Source: Daphnia carinata
Taxonomy: Eukaryota > Arthropoda > Branchiopoda > Diplostraca > Daphniidae
Length of the DNA: 64,000 nucleotides
Direction of reading: 5' to 3'
NCBI RefSeq assembly: GCF_022539665.2
Contig: NC_081339.1
Coordinates: forward strand, 6,758,367 to 6,822,366
Made by a program: the position numbers and the translations under genes. Shown here piece by piece: positions 25,650 to 38,083 of this stretch (positions are counted from its first letter, which is position 1; each line of letters opens with the position of its first letter). The notes beneath the pieces were generated by a model that saw only the letters and a program-made list of their open reading frames with translations, ran no database searches and was not told the DNA's origin.

Positions 25650-28600
25650 TTTCGAATTATGGAATGGAGTAAACTCACTAGATTTGAAAAAATCACGAAA
25701 AAAAATCAATCACGCAATCAACACTAAACACTACACTGAAACACTACCCTCGGGAGGTTCCGATTGCGTTTCGTTTTCTTCCTAATCCCGATCGGAATGA
25801 ACACTAATCACCGAGGGTCTCTTCTATTTCAGGTGGAACGGCACAATCTCCAGCGCAATGTCTCCATCAACCTATTAAATTTCAAGCAACATTTTAAGTT
25901 TTTTTCTTTAAAAATTTAAAACATCATTTGCATCTACCTCATTGTTAGTTAATTAATTCCTCACACAATTAACACATTCTTCTTCTTATGATTAAAACTT
26001 AAACGACGTCACGAAAGAGTTCAAAGCAATTTAGCGATCATATGGTCACAATTGGCCAGCACGTTAGATACACCGACTGGTCAGAATGCGGGATCGTGCG
26101 GGACTGTGTCAGCTTTTCTCCTTTTTCCTATTTCCCCCAATTCTACACCAGTCCGTCAACTTCAAAGTAGCCATGGAATAGCAAAAGTAGTGGATTGCGC
26201 CGTCGCTGTTCCTTTCTCCCCTCCCACCCAACTCACACCGTCAAAACCTACACATCCTACTTTACTGACGGCCGCGTGAGTTTACGCAGCGGAATTTTGT
26301 TTAATCGAACACACACAAAAATGAAAATAGATCAAACGCGTGCTCTACCTGTTATCGATTCCCCCCCCCAAACTAATTAAAAAGACAAATCTTTTTAAAC
26401 GTTTGAAAATGGTGCCAAAGTATGCCGGCGTGCAATCAATTGTTGGCCTTTTGCTCTGTGCCCTTGTACAAGATTGGATTGTAAAAACAAAAGAAAAATG
26501 GAGTTCCATTTGTTTCTGGTTGGAACATCAGAAAATATTTTGACGGATGGTCCGTATGATTCGATTATTGGAACCGCCCTACTAGCCCACCCAATTCTTC
26601 TCTGCGGGACCACCCAACATCAATCACCAATCGACGGGACCGTGTGTCTTCCGGTGGATTCATCTCTTTCACGTTACTCAATGACGTCATCACGCGGCCC
26701 ATCACCCACAGGGAAATGCTCGCCTATCCGAACATCAACAATATGATTTTCTCTCTGTTGTCGTTGTCCAAGTCTTTTTTTTTTTACTTTTTTTTTGTTT
26801 GGACGGGAGCAACTTGGCCGCCGTCACCGCCAGGATAAAAAGGTCGATCGATCCTTTTCGATTTGGCGTTGCCTAACCCGTTCAACCAATAACAAGAATA
26901 ATAATAAAAGGGCAAACATTCTTGTAGTTTTTTTTTCTGGACTTTTGCGGCAAAAATTGTTGACTAGCAGAATGACAACTTCTGAGAGGTAATATGAAAT
27001 TCAATCTAGAACGGCCATTTTGGTTAGGTTAAATGTATATCCGACTGTGGGCCAACAAGAACGTATTGCTCTTGTAAATAGTGCGTTACAGACAGACAGC
27101 CCTTTTGCTTTAAGCTTTCCCTGTAACGATTAATAACCATCGTATATAAACGAGCCAGTCTGAGGATTAACACGAGGTATAAGTCTTCCAAAACAGAAAA
27201 TAGTCATTTCTTACCCTATTTTCTTGGCTTTAAAAATTCCTTCTTTTTTCTTCACTGCAACTGACGTAGACGCAATGTACGAAAACTGCAACATCAATCA
27301 AAATATCAATTTTTTTCTCGAAGGGTGTCTAGACTTTCTCACGAGATGAGACTGCCAAGAAATCGATCAAGGCACACGTCTTATGCAACAATCGTTTCGA
27401 TGTAATTTCCTTTTTGCCCTGAACGTTTCTAGACTAACAACAGGACTATGAATAGGAAATAAAACGCTATTCTTTATCTAGTAATGAGTATAATGATGGT
27501 ATCTAACGAGAAAAGAAGAAATACTCACCCAAAATAGACGAATTTTGAGACGAGCTTCTGGCCCCCTGCACCAACAGGACGAGTATGTGGCGATCCACCA
27601 CGTGGTTCGGCACACCAACAGCACTGATGTTAATTAAACATGGCCAGTACACATTGGATAAACAGTGGTAGAAATAACTATTTCCAGCAAACAAATCGAT
27701 TGGGAAATAAAATGCACGCAACGTGGACGCCGAGCTGGGCAGACTGTGATATTTATGCGAGACATGATACTGAAACGTTGAAAAAAGAAAAGTAATACGG
27801 AATTAAAGGTTGTCTCGTGGGGATGGGGAAGCCTATTGCGAGTTCGTCACTCGTCATTAAAAAATCTTGATCTCTTTTTTATTAATGCTATTGTGTTGCT
27901 ATACTATTATGGATGATTGAAAGCGAAATAATGAAATGTGATAATAGAATTTATTTTTATTGCATTTATTTTTAAGTTTTAACGATGGATAGGGGCGTTT
28001 CGAGCAGACGATATGATTCGATTACTCTCTGCGATTGACGTCACCAAACGTTTTGGCAAACAAAATGCCAAATACTACATTTTTTTCGTGACGGTGTCTT
28101 GATCATCGATCAATTACCACCATTATTTAGCGAGCATATAGACACACACACAATGAAATTATCAACGTAGCAATCGGCACGCAGAATGATAATTTCTTTA
28201 TTTGCACGTCTATACGACGTAGTTTCAACGTTACGGGCACATATTGATCTTCGATTTTTACGATTTATTTACATATGGCATAGAAATCTGAATGTGACGA
28301 CAGTCTATCGTGAAATTTAGATGAAAACAATCATCAATGTTGCAAAATGTTGGCCAAACACGAAGTCTCGACATTGTGCACTGTTGTTTCTTATTTTTGG
28401 CTGTGCTACTTCAACATTGGATTGGGATGGCGGGACAAACTTGTCGTGCATGGCGTGGAATAATAATCTAGCCATGAGTGCAAGGGTGGTACGTATATAG
28501 TAAGTGTATGTAGTGTACACGCCATCGCCTGCTTGATACATCAGTGGAATGAAATGTCAAAGGGAGCCGGAAGGCCGTAAAAAGCACTGCACGCCAAAAA

Positions 28601-30501
28601 ACACACGTTATAGTTATATCCTTGATACTTTTTTTTTCCTAGTTACGGAAATGTTTTTCGTGCGATTTCATGCACCCATCTATCACCCTTTGTTTTCTTT
28701 CAGTTTTTCCAGCCTTGAACAAACAAAGTAAAAACGTAACACCAATATTCGTAAATATCAAAGAGTTATGAGAAGTTGGGCACCTGTAAAGTGCTGGACA
28801 TTTGCCCAGCAGCTGGGCTCGTTCAAACTCAAGCTGTCGTCCTTTGCCTTGTTCCAGTTGGAATTAAATATCGATCGGAGCCAAGAACAACCACAACGAG
28901 TATTATCTCGAAGTGTTGACTTGTTGATGAACAAGTTTTAAAGCTTCTTTTCTTTTCAGACGGACAAAATTGAATTCCTGCGGCTCTGTTTCGGACAAGA
29001 AAACATAGATGGTGAGCTCGACGTTGTTGGCCAGCAATGGAATTACACAGGAGATGTCTAGAGTGCTTCTTGATGTTATCCGACATGTCTTGCGACAACA
29101 TATATCCAGTCTCTTTATCTCTAAGCTTTTAACTGATTTCCATTTGGAACTACGTCACAAGCTACTGTAGATCGGAACTGCTGCATCCATACAACCAATC
29201 CATACACAATCGGGCTATATATATAGTTTTATCTCTCTATATGAATCGATAAATCAAATGAGAATAGTTTTTGTTGAATAGAAAAAAACAAATACATGCC
29301 AGCTCCGTATACGTACATGTCTCTTTATCCAATGACTTTTCTCTAAATAAAAGGCAGCAGCATCTCTTGGCTTGGAGAAAAAAGCCTCGTAGATAACTCT
29401 GGTTAGTGCGGTGCGGTGGAAGTTACTCTCGAGGCTTTTGAAAAAAAAAAGTCGATTATTCAAAAGCGGATAAAAGCACGACGACAGAACACTTGAAAGA
29501 GAAAAAAAATGTAGCCATTATTTATGACAATGAATATGGGTCTCGTATCAACGTAATTGCGTATAAAAGAATAGCGGGATTAGGTGACGTTAGCGTGAAT
29601 TATTATTCTTGGTTGAGGAAGGAAAGAAAATACCCACTCTGGAGGCAAGAAGGAGGAATGCCAACCAAGTTTGTTGCGGATTGATTAGTTTCGGGAGACG
29701 AAGCTTCCATATCCTGCGCACACAGGGACGATGAGCCTTCTTGCTCTACGTTTTCATTAATCAAGTTGGTTAGGTTATTTATAACACGCGTGCGTCTGGA
29801 CCGCGTCGAACGAAGAATGAAAGGAATCCTGTTATTTCTTCGCTTCTTGTCTATCTTCCTCTACATACAGCTACTAAACAACGATAGATGGAATAGTATC
29901 GTGATACCGGCTGAAAGATTTGTTGTCTAGAAAAGTTATGATACGGAATAAAACAGACAAAGTGGGAGGGAATTCGTTTAGTACTACGAGTTGGGCTACA
30001 AAACTGATGAACGTGCTTTCTCTATCGTTTGAACACATACTTACAATGAAACACCATACAAACAGTAAAATATACGAAGCATCAATGATCTGGAAGAGGC
30101 TCGAGTATAGATGTGAATCGATAACACAATGTGACATATCTTCAGGGCGAAATGGTGTAGGCGCCCATTTTTGCATTACACACATCACCAAATCAGCCAA
30201 CGGAGTTGCAAAAGTTGTACGGTTTTTACTTTAGTATTAATATATATTCTAGTTAAATTTAAATTAAGTTATTCTAAATATTTAAGAAATTTTCTTTTCG
30301 TAAAATTTTTAAAAATAATAACAAAAACAAGTTTTTATTTTCCTTGTTATGAACAAGACGGCAGCCCTGCAGGAGGGAGAAAACAACACGTTGTTGGCCA
30401 TTTGTAGCTGAATCATTGCCACCTTAGGTTTGTTTAAATCTTGAATTCACCTCTAAACAGGCTATTTCTTAAGGAAAACTTTACTAAATACAAATTGCGA
30501 A
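25650..30501. other. Long non-coding interval upstream of frequenin and spindle-E
   Basis: About 4.85 kb between divergent genes, likely with frequenin 5' UTR exons and promoter elements. It has short CA and TA runs (28141, 29215) and T/A-rich tracts. One minus-strand candidate exon (27529-27769) has a good acceptor and donor and an open frame but joins nothing I recognise. Open frames on both strands around 28800-29100 contradict each other. No gene is called. Confidence 0.4.
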
Positions 30502-33500
30502 ATGAGCGATTACGATTCAAAGTTGGATATGTTTGATGCCCTGATTTACGGGAAAACAGTTTCCCAAATGGGCGAATTTGCACCGGGAACCTCTTCTAGA
30601 AGGAGACGGAAATCGTAAGTTTTAAGTTTGCATGGATGCAGTTAAAAATTTAACCGTCTTTCTCTTTTGCATGCAGCTCGCCGGAAGCTGAACGTCAGCC
30701 ATATATTACCGAAAGTAACACAGAATATGTTGAAAAATATCGTCAAGAAGAAAGACAAAAAGTCTTGGAAGTAAGTTTCTGTTCTCCTGCATATCTTTGG
30801 TTTCAATTCTTTCAAACATGGTGATTCTTTTTCAGGCTGCTACCCTAACACAGAGCTTTGTGGAATGCAGAATGAGAGGTGCTGGCATGAGCATGCTTGA
30901 AGATGAATCCACCCTCTGCGAAGACATGCTCAATGCTTTGGATATTGATGGTCTTCAAGCAAAGGCAGCTGCTTTCAATGAGTACAATTTTGAGGCACCT
31001 AACCGAAGTCCATTGGCAATAGACAATCAAAGAACAGCCATTCTTGATCTTCTCAAAAAAGAAAATGTCATCATCATTAAGGGTTTTACCGGTTGTGGCA
31101 AAACCACTCAAGTTCCTCAGTTCGTTTTAGATGAGTGCTACAGAACCAAAACTCCCTGCAATATTGTCGTGACTCAACCAAGGCGAATTGCAGCCATTAG
31201 CATAGCCAAAAGGGTCTGCTATGAAAGAAATTGGACATTGGGAACCGTTGTTGGATACAGAGTAACTTTGAATATTTTACCATAATATTTCCATTTATAC
31301 TAATGAAAATATGTGATTACTAGGTTGGCATGGAACGTCAAACAAGTGAGTCAACATTGCTCACCTATGTGACCACAGGATGCCTTCTTGAAGCATTGGT
31401 AGCAAAAAAATCCCTTGAAGGCTATACCCACAGTAAGTTCCTGACCATTAGCTAAATTGCGTTATGCTATAATGTCTGTTTCTTTTACAGTCATTGTTGA
31501 CGAAGTACACGAGAGGGATGAAGACACTGACTTACTTCTCCTGGTCGTCCGCAAGTTCCTCCGTCATACGAAAACGACAACCAAAGTCATTCTGATGTCA
31601 GCCACTGCTGATGCCGGCAAATTTGCGCAATATTTCAATAGTCCCGTCATGGAAGGCTTCCCGAATAAGGCCGAAAGACCCTTTCGCAACGCTCCCATAA
31701 TTGAAGTGGATCCCGGTGAGCCTCACGCCGTCCGCGTTTACTATAAAGAACAGCTCCAGGAACTAGAGGTTAGCATACATTAGCATTTTAAAAACAAAAA
31801 AGAATGAAAAATATGATACCATCATACTGTTTCCGTAATTAGTTTCTCGCAGCGAGTATGCACTTTCCCGATGATGGTGAACCGAGAATCCATAAGCACA
31901 AATACGACGCAGTTGCTAAGTTGATTGCGGCTATCGATGGCAAACGCGAGATCCAGCGCTACGGTCGTCATCCAGAGTATGAAAACATTTCTAGCGTTCG
32001 CAGCGCCTTTCTTATATTCCTGCCCGGCGTGGCTGAAATTGAGAACATGCACAAGGCTTTGCTCGACTATGATAGCACTGCGAATCTCAAGAACTATTGG
32101 TACATCCTACCACTGCACTCCCGGATCACCAGTGAAGAGCAAAATCGCGTCTTCCAGCCCATGTCGAGTCTAGCACCGAATTTGAGACACTTCCGGAAAA
32201 TCATTCTATCCACTAATATCGCCGAAAGTTCGCTCACAGTTCCAGACATCACCTACATCGTTGATTTCTGTCTCATGAAGCAGCTCGTCACGGATCCAGA
32301 GACCAATTTTTGTTCACTCAAGGTAGAGTGATTAATTAAATTTCTTCCAACGTCCCTAGATCTAAAAATGGATAATTTACTTCTGTTAGGTTGAATGGGC
32401 TCCTAAGAGTAGCTGCGTCCAGCGAAGAGGCCGCGTCGGTCGTGTTAACGAGGGTGTCGTTTATCGAATGATCTCTGAATCCTTTTACAACAAGTAAAAA
32501 CAATCAAATCACCTAAAGTACTCAGTACTCTTTACTAATTTAATTACCCCTTTATTTGTTTTTCGCCTGAAAGTGTCCTGCCGGATGACGTAACTCCCGA
32601 GATCCTTCGCTGTCCTTTGGAGCAAGCCGTTCTGCGTACCAAATTGTTGGATTTAGGGGCTCCGGTGGCTCTACTGGCACTTGTCATCGACCCCCCTAGG
32701 TTGGATAACATTGCACGAACCATTCTGACGTTGAAAGAAATGGGAGCCCTTTTCGCTACAGCGAACGGCGTTGTCTCCGCATTGGATGGTGACTTGAGTT
32801 ACCTTGGTCGTGTCGTCTCACGTCTCCCAATGGACGTCCACTTGGGCAAGCTCGTAATGCTCGGTATGTATCTAAATTTTTTTATCAATTTCATGTTTGT
32901 CAAAGTCTATTGGGAGCGCTTACTTGATGCATGGGTTCTGTTTTAATAGGGTACGTGTTCAACATCCTGGAAGAGTGCATCATTATGGCTGCCGGGCTCA
33001 GTTCAAAGAACATCTTCACTTCTCCTTATCAAAAAAAGTTGCTGGCCTATCAAGTCAAAATGGCATGGGCAGAAGGCTCGTTTAGCGATCCCATTACTAT
33101 TCTAAATGCATATCAAGTCTATAAAAACTATGTGCATAAGGAGCATTTTAAAAGGAGTGGGCAATCGGAAACTGTTAGAGAAAAGCGCTGGGCTGAAGAA
33201 CATTTCATCGAGCTCAAAGCACTCAAGGTAATACTTCCTGCTTTTATTTTTGTTATTAGAACATAGGTGAAAATGATTGTCGTTTCTGTTGAAATCTTCG
33301 TAGGAGATGGATCGATTGGTGATCGAAATCAAAGATCGATTGAAATCCATTGGTATTGAGGAGGCGATTGGGCCTAATATCAGACCTTTAACAGAAAGCC
33401 AAAAGGCGTTGCTGCTTCGCGTCGTCCTCTTTGGCGCTTTCTACCCCAATTACTTTTCGCGGGACGCCGTTGCTGGCCAGATCGATGAACGCGAAGCTGT

Positions 33501-35825
33501 CAAGAGTCTCTGTGGATTGGATCCTTTTCGCACGGTCCGCCTTCAAGGATTTCCTCTTGACCAACCTCCAAAAGCTTACGTCCGTCAAATCAAGAACAAC
33601 ATGTCCGAAATCTTCAGTGAGTCTCGAATTGGAAACGTTGCTTTTGGCTCTTACTTATTTGGTTTGTGTTTCTGAAAGATATGCTGAAAGAGGATACGTG
33701 GAATGCCAAGATAACATTCGATTCGCAGCGGGTCTTCATCCAATTCCACCAAGAAGGCAATCCCTTCCAACATAAGCGAGTTCCCGGAAGGATTTGTTTG
33801 CCCGTTTATCTGGCTGTAAAACAAAAGCAACTCGGATCGAACTACACACTTCAATTGCTTGATAGAAGGGTTGCCGAAAAGTACACTTCTATGGTATGTT
33901 GAGTTCTTCTTACAGCAAATCAGCTCACATTTCTTAAACAATTTTCGTTAAAGGTGGAAGAATCGGCTAAACGACTGTTGAACGTTAGCGACGTGGAATC
34001 GGTGGTGTCCAGTGTGAGCAATCGAAGTGAAGTGCCTTACGTCCTGCAGATCCCGCCGCCTCGACTTCCCGAACTACATGAAAACGAAATACTCGTAAGC
34101 GTGTGCCACGTTGAGGAGCCCAATCATTTCTGGTGTCATCGTCTAGATGATCGCTCTAAACGTGATTACACTCACATCAACAAGCTGATCGGTCCGCAGG
34201 GCCGCTACTTGGAACCGTGGGATCTTTCCGTGCCCGTCCACAAGGGCAAATTGGTGATGGGTCCATACAATGTTAACAATGATTTGGTAGAATATTATCG
34301 AGCCAAAGTGCTGAGCGCGCAACAGCACGGACCGACTGCTGAACGTCTCGTCCGTCTCTACTTCATTGATTTCGGTAATGCCGGCGAAGCCACCATCAAG
34401 AATTTGAGGGTAGTTCCTGATGGCTTGCTGAAGTTCCCGCCATTGGCTATTGAATGCTATCTGACTGGTGTGGGTCCATCGTTGATTAATGATCCGAAAG
34501 GAAACTGGACAAAGTCAGCTAAAGAATGGTTTGAAGAGCGCACGGTAGATCAACAACTCACAGCCAGGGTGATTAAATTAAAAACTTATTCGCTGGTTGC
34601 ACAAGACAATCCATTTTCTTTTCCGTTTTTTTAAGGTGTTCTCTGTCGTCAACGGAATAACCACGATGGATCTGATTCAACAAGGTGGTAATTGGGATAA
34701 TCCGATCTCTTCCGAAATGTTGACACTCAATCACGCTGTTAGAGTGGAGGAATCTTTCATGAACAAACAAGACAATGAACAGCGCCGATCCGCACAAGAA
34801 ACCAAACCCAATTCACACATGGCTCGCTACAGACAACGAGAGTAAGGCACAAATTCATATCTGCTCTTCCAAGCTCGAACGTAACACTTTTTCTTGAGTT
34901 AGATTGGAGGAACAAAGATCCATTGCTGCCGAGTTTTTAGCAATGGAACACGAAGTGAATGAGCCAAAGCACTCCAACGCCATGTTGCACAAACTTCAGG
35001 GTCCTTACAGTCCGTTGGAAATGAGAATGTACGGCAAAGTACACGCACTTTTAGGTACCATTCTCAAAATTGAAGACGATTCTGTGAATTCGGTCATGTT
35101 GGACGACCAGCCTGGTGATAATCACGAACGGGTACTCGTGGCTGCGCATGTACGAAGTTTTGAAACATCTAAATAGAAGTCGAACAAAATAAATTAAACT
35201 CAATTTTTCTCTTTAGATCGGATCTCAAATGACCACCAATCGTGTGATTGCGCGGAGTACTACGTTGCTTCCAAACATTCCAGGATTGCCTGCCATTTTG
35301 ACACTCCTTTTTGCGCCGAGAGCTGAATTCCGAGCAGATACGAATAGAACTCGTCTTACTGGTGCCATTTGTGGGCTGGGTTACGATCAAGCGAAGAAGC
35401 AGTCCTTCTATCCAGAACACGACATGGAAGTCGCGTTTGATTCTGAAATATCTCTTTCCGTGAGTTTTTTGTTAGCTTAAAACCAACTTACCGCATAACA
35501 ATATCATGCCTTCTTCATTCTTCACATGCAGGATGTGCTCCTCATCAACAAGATTCGATTTTGGTTGAATTCGGTCATGGGTGCAGCTTCCTACGGTCAT
35601 CACCATGCTGCTCCGTCCAAAGAGCGCATGCGAGAAGTTAGCCAGAAAACGATAGGATTCTTGTTTGAATTGATCACGAAACCACGCCAAGACGTAGAAG
35701 TCATTCCCTCGACTAGTTACAAATGGAATCTCGTGAAACCTGAACACGTTCTACACTCGGACGTTCCAGAAAGTCAGCTGGATACTTTGATTCCGCTCCA
35801 CGACTGCATTAAGATTGTTCCATGA
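30502..35825 (+). CDS. spn-E: Spindle-E / TDRD9: DExH RNA helicase with Tudor domain (piRNA pathway)
   Basis: Germline nuage helicase needed for piRNA production and transposon silencing. About fifteen exons with small introns give a protein of roughly 1,400 residues, as in fly Spn-E (1,434). It starts MSDYDSKLDMFDALI. Helicase motifs in order: Walker A GFTGCGKTTQVPQF, motif Ia VTQPRRIAAISIAKRV, motif II IVDEVHERDEDTDLL (DEVH), motif III VILMSATADAGKF, motif V ILSTNIAESSLTVP and motif VI VQRRGRVGRVNEGVVYRM. HA2 follows (LEQAVLRTKLLDLGAP). The Tudor domain is near the C-terminal third: LVSVCHVEEPNHFWCHRLDD ... LVRLYFIDFGNAGEATI. It ends PLHDCIKIVP. All helicase motifs look intact. It converges on CACYBP, 270 bp away. 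Presence shows a conventional piRNA system in this organism. Confidence 0.96.
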
Positions 35826-36095
35826 AGACATTCATCGAGGTTGATGGAAGCTTTGGAGATCTTTTTTGTTAAACTGTTGGTTATTAATTATGTCGATTTG
35901 TAAATTCGGAAATGAATATCTGAGCGGGAGAAGTATTCTCTTCTGATTCGTACATTGATACCGTTGGTCGTATTCTTGAACCTGAAAACTTGCACATTTC
36001 CTCATGCAATACAAAGAAGTTATAATAATTTCGGAAACGTAGTTTTTCTTTATTTTTTCGTTAAAGAAAGTGGAAAGTACGTATAACAGAGGTAT

Positions 36096-37071
36096 TTAAA
36101 GTCCTAAGTCGAGTGTGTCTCCTCCTCCCCTGCGTTCTGAAAATGATTTAGCTATTTGCCTTTTCATGTCGTCATCACCTTCCTGATAGAGTTGTTTCAT
36201 CATATTCATCATGCTAGCCTGTGGATCATCAGCTGATGATGCATCAAATTTCGGTGCCTTTGACTCTTTAATTTTTTTCTCTTCCATGGTAACAGCTGGC
36301 CAAGTGATTGGTTTAAGTTTTGCCAGAAATACCACCACCGAATCTACAACAAAAATAGCAATTAGCGTTTCACATCATAACTAAGGTGACCAAATGGTTT
36401 CTTACCTGATTTGACTTTCCAGTGACTTTTTGACACATCAATCAACTCAGCAAGATTTTTAATGACCAGAGAATAATTTTTACCATTGAGCTCCTTTACT
36501 AAAAGATCAAGTGACCTGTGTAAGACCAATATTGTTAACAAGTTTCGGCTAACAAGGTTTCGATCTTTTACCTGGTGCCAAAGGTGCAGAGTACATTCTC
36601 AGCTGGTAGAGTTTGAACACCTGGGAGTGTCACAAATAACTTGAAGAATTTGTCTGATTGATCCCAAGCTAAACATGTAAAAAAGAAACTTGTTTAGAAC
36701 TTTTCTTCATGTTCGGAAGATGCAAACAAATCCAAATAGTACCATAGTTTGTAAGTTTCACTTCATAGCATCTCACAGCACTTGCAGCTTGGACAACTGG
36801 TTTTGTTTCAAGATTGAACATATTGTCCTTAAGTTGGAGACTTATTTCAGTCTCCAGACGGCGTGTTTCGAGACCCAAAACATCTTTTACTGACTGGCGC
36901 GTGGCCAAATCTGCCAATTTCTTCAGCTCATCTACATCTGCACGCAACTACAAACATCCAACAACCGTTTAGCGTACATGTCATTCACAAAGAATGGTGA
37001 TATCGAAATATAATGTTCTACTGAACGAAATGAAAAATAACGAAGGATACCTCATCAATTGTCCTAGGCAT
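36096..37071 (-). CDS. CACYBP: Calcyclin-binding protein (CACYBP/SIP)
   Basis: Adaptor linking Siah-1, Skp1 and S100 proteins in beta-catenin ubiquitination. Exons read MPRTIDE (short first exon ending near 37051) then LRADVDELKKLADLATRQSV (N-terminal dimerisation helix), KPVVQAASAVRCYEVKLTNY and AWDQSDKFFKLFVTLPGVQT (CS domain), RSLDLLVKELNGKNYSLVIK, then LAKLKPITWPAVTMEEKKIK and the SGS domain with MMNMMKQLYQEGDDDMKRQI. It ends GGGDTLDLGL. The CS plus SGS order is diagnostic. Total about 230 residues, like the mammalian protein. The start ATG at 37071 is followed after seven codons by a GT donor that joins the long second exon in frame. Confidence 0.93.
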
Positions 37072-37382
37072 ACTGCAACTGTACTTGGTGAAAATCAACG
37101 TAAGACTGTTCCAACAAATATGCAATACAAAACTAAGCGAAATGGTGACTTTTGCCAATTCGTCTTCTGCTACACTGAAGTGCTTGAATTTTAAAAATGA
37201 AGCAAGTGCTGCCTACGCCGAAGGGTGATAATTTTTATTCGACCATTGACCGTAATATGATTAGGTTGCAAATGGAAAGAACTGACGAAATATCTAACCA
37301 CATTTTTTCAAAATATTTTATCTCTCTTGGCTATCTTTTACGAATATGTTCTCGAACAATCTCGTTGTTCAAGGATGTTCGA

Positions 37383-37812
37383 GCTAACGCTGCAACGTAC
37401 TGGCGCGCTGGTGCGAGCGCTAATACCTTGGGAATTTTCCCTCAAAAATTTGCAAAATTTGACACTCGTTGGAATTCTTTAAAAATCATAGAGTAATACT
37501 CAAAATTGAGTGCTGATTCGGGGAAAATTGTGTTTCTTTTCATTTAGTCAACCATTTGGGAAATACACCGCATATTTTTACTCCAAGCGCGCCAGAACGT
37601 ACTGGCACGCTAGTAAAAAATGTTTTGTCAATATTCAGTGTATTTCAAAAATGATTAACTTAATGAAAAAAATAGCTATTTTCCCGAATCAGCATTACAT
37701 TTTTGAGTATATCCAATGCTATTCAACCAATTCCGACGAGTGTCAGTTTTTGCCGAAAAAAATTTTAAGCCCGAAAAAATAAGCCCAAGCGCCAGTACGC
37801 GTCAACGCTAGC
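37383..37812. mobile_element. Foldback (MITE-like) element with long imperfect inverted arms
   Basis: The left arm (37383-37528) and right arm (37678-37812) are inverted copies. Matching landmarks: CGTACTGGCGC at 37396 against its reverse complement at 37789-37799; a 17-mer at 37460-37476 against 37729-37745 with one mismatch; TGCTGATTCGGG at 37511 against CCCGAATCAGCA at 37683-37694. An extra internal copy of CGTACTGGC lies at 37598. There is no transposase and I could not define a target-site duplication. It sits between the divergent CACYBP and SMG7 genes. Confidence 0.55.
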
Positions 37813-38083
37813 GCTATGTAGCGGAACTATTCGGTAGGTGTATGTAGAGAATTAACTAGAAAGTAACCGGTAGATGGCGATAGCAGCAAAACAGAAAAAA
37901 ACTAAAATTTTTTTTTTTTGGGTAACACGGAGTGCCATAACTAGATGGCCAACACAAAGCAGACGAATTTGTTGAACTAGGAAGAACCGAAAAGTTTTTA
38001 GTGAATGTGCCACTGAGGAAAAAAGTGTTACCCCCGATTATAATTTCGGGTATTGCACAGTATTTAATGCAAGACGTCTTAGA

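Noticed and set aside
28829-29130. Open frames on both strands that look protein-like (plus MVSSTLLASNGITQEMSRVL; minus NNVELTIYVFLSETEPQEFN)
   Set aside because: The strands contradict each other, frames are short, splice partners do not keep phase and no family is recognised. Kept as non-coding.
36994-37194. Plus-strand open frame overlapping the CACYBP start
   Set aside because: It is antisense to exon 1 of CACYBP and has no motif or splice support.
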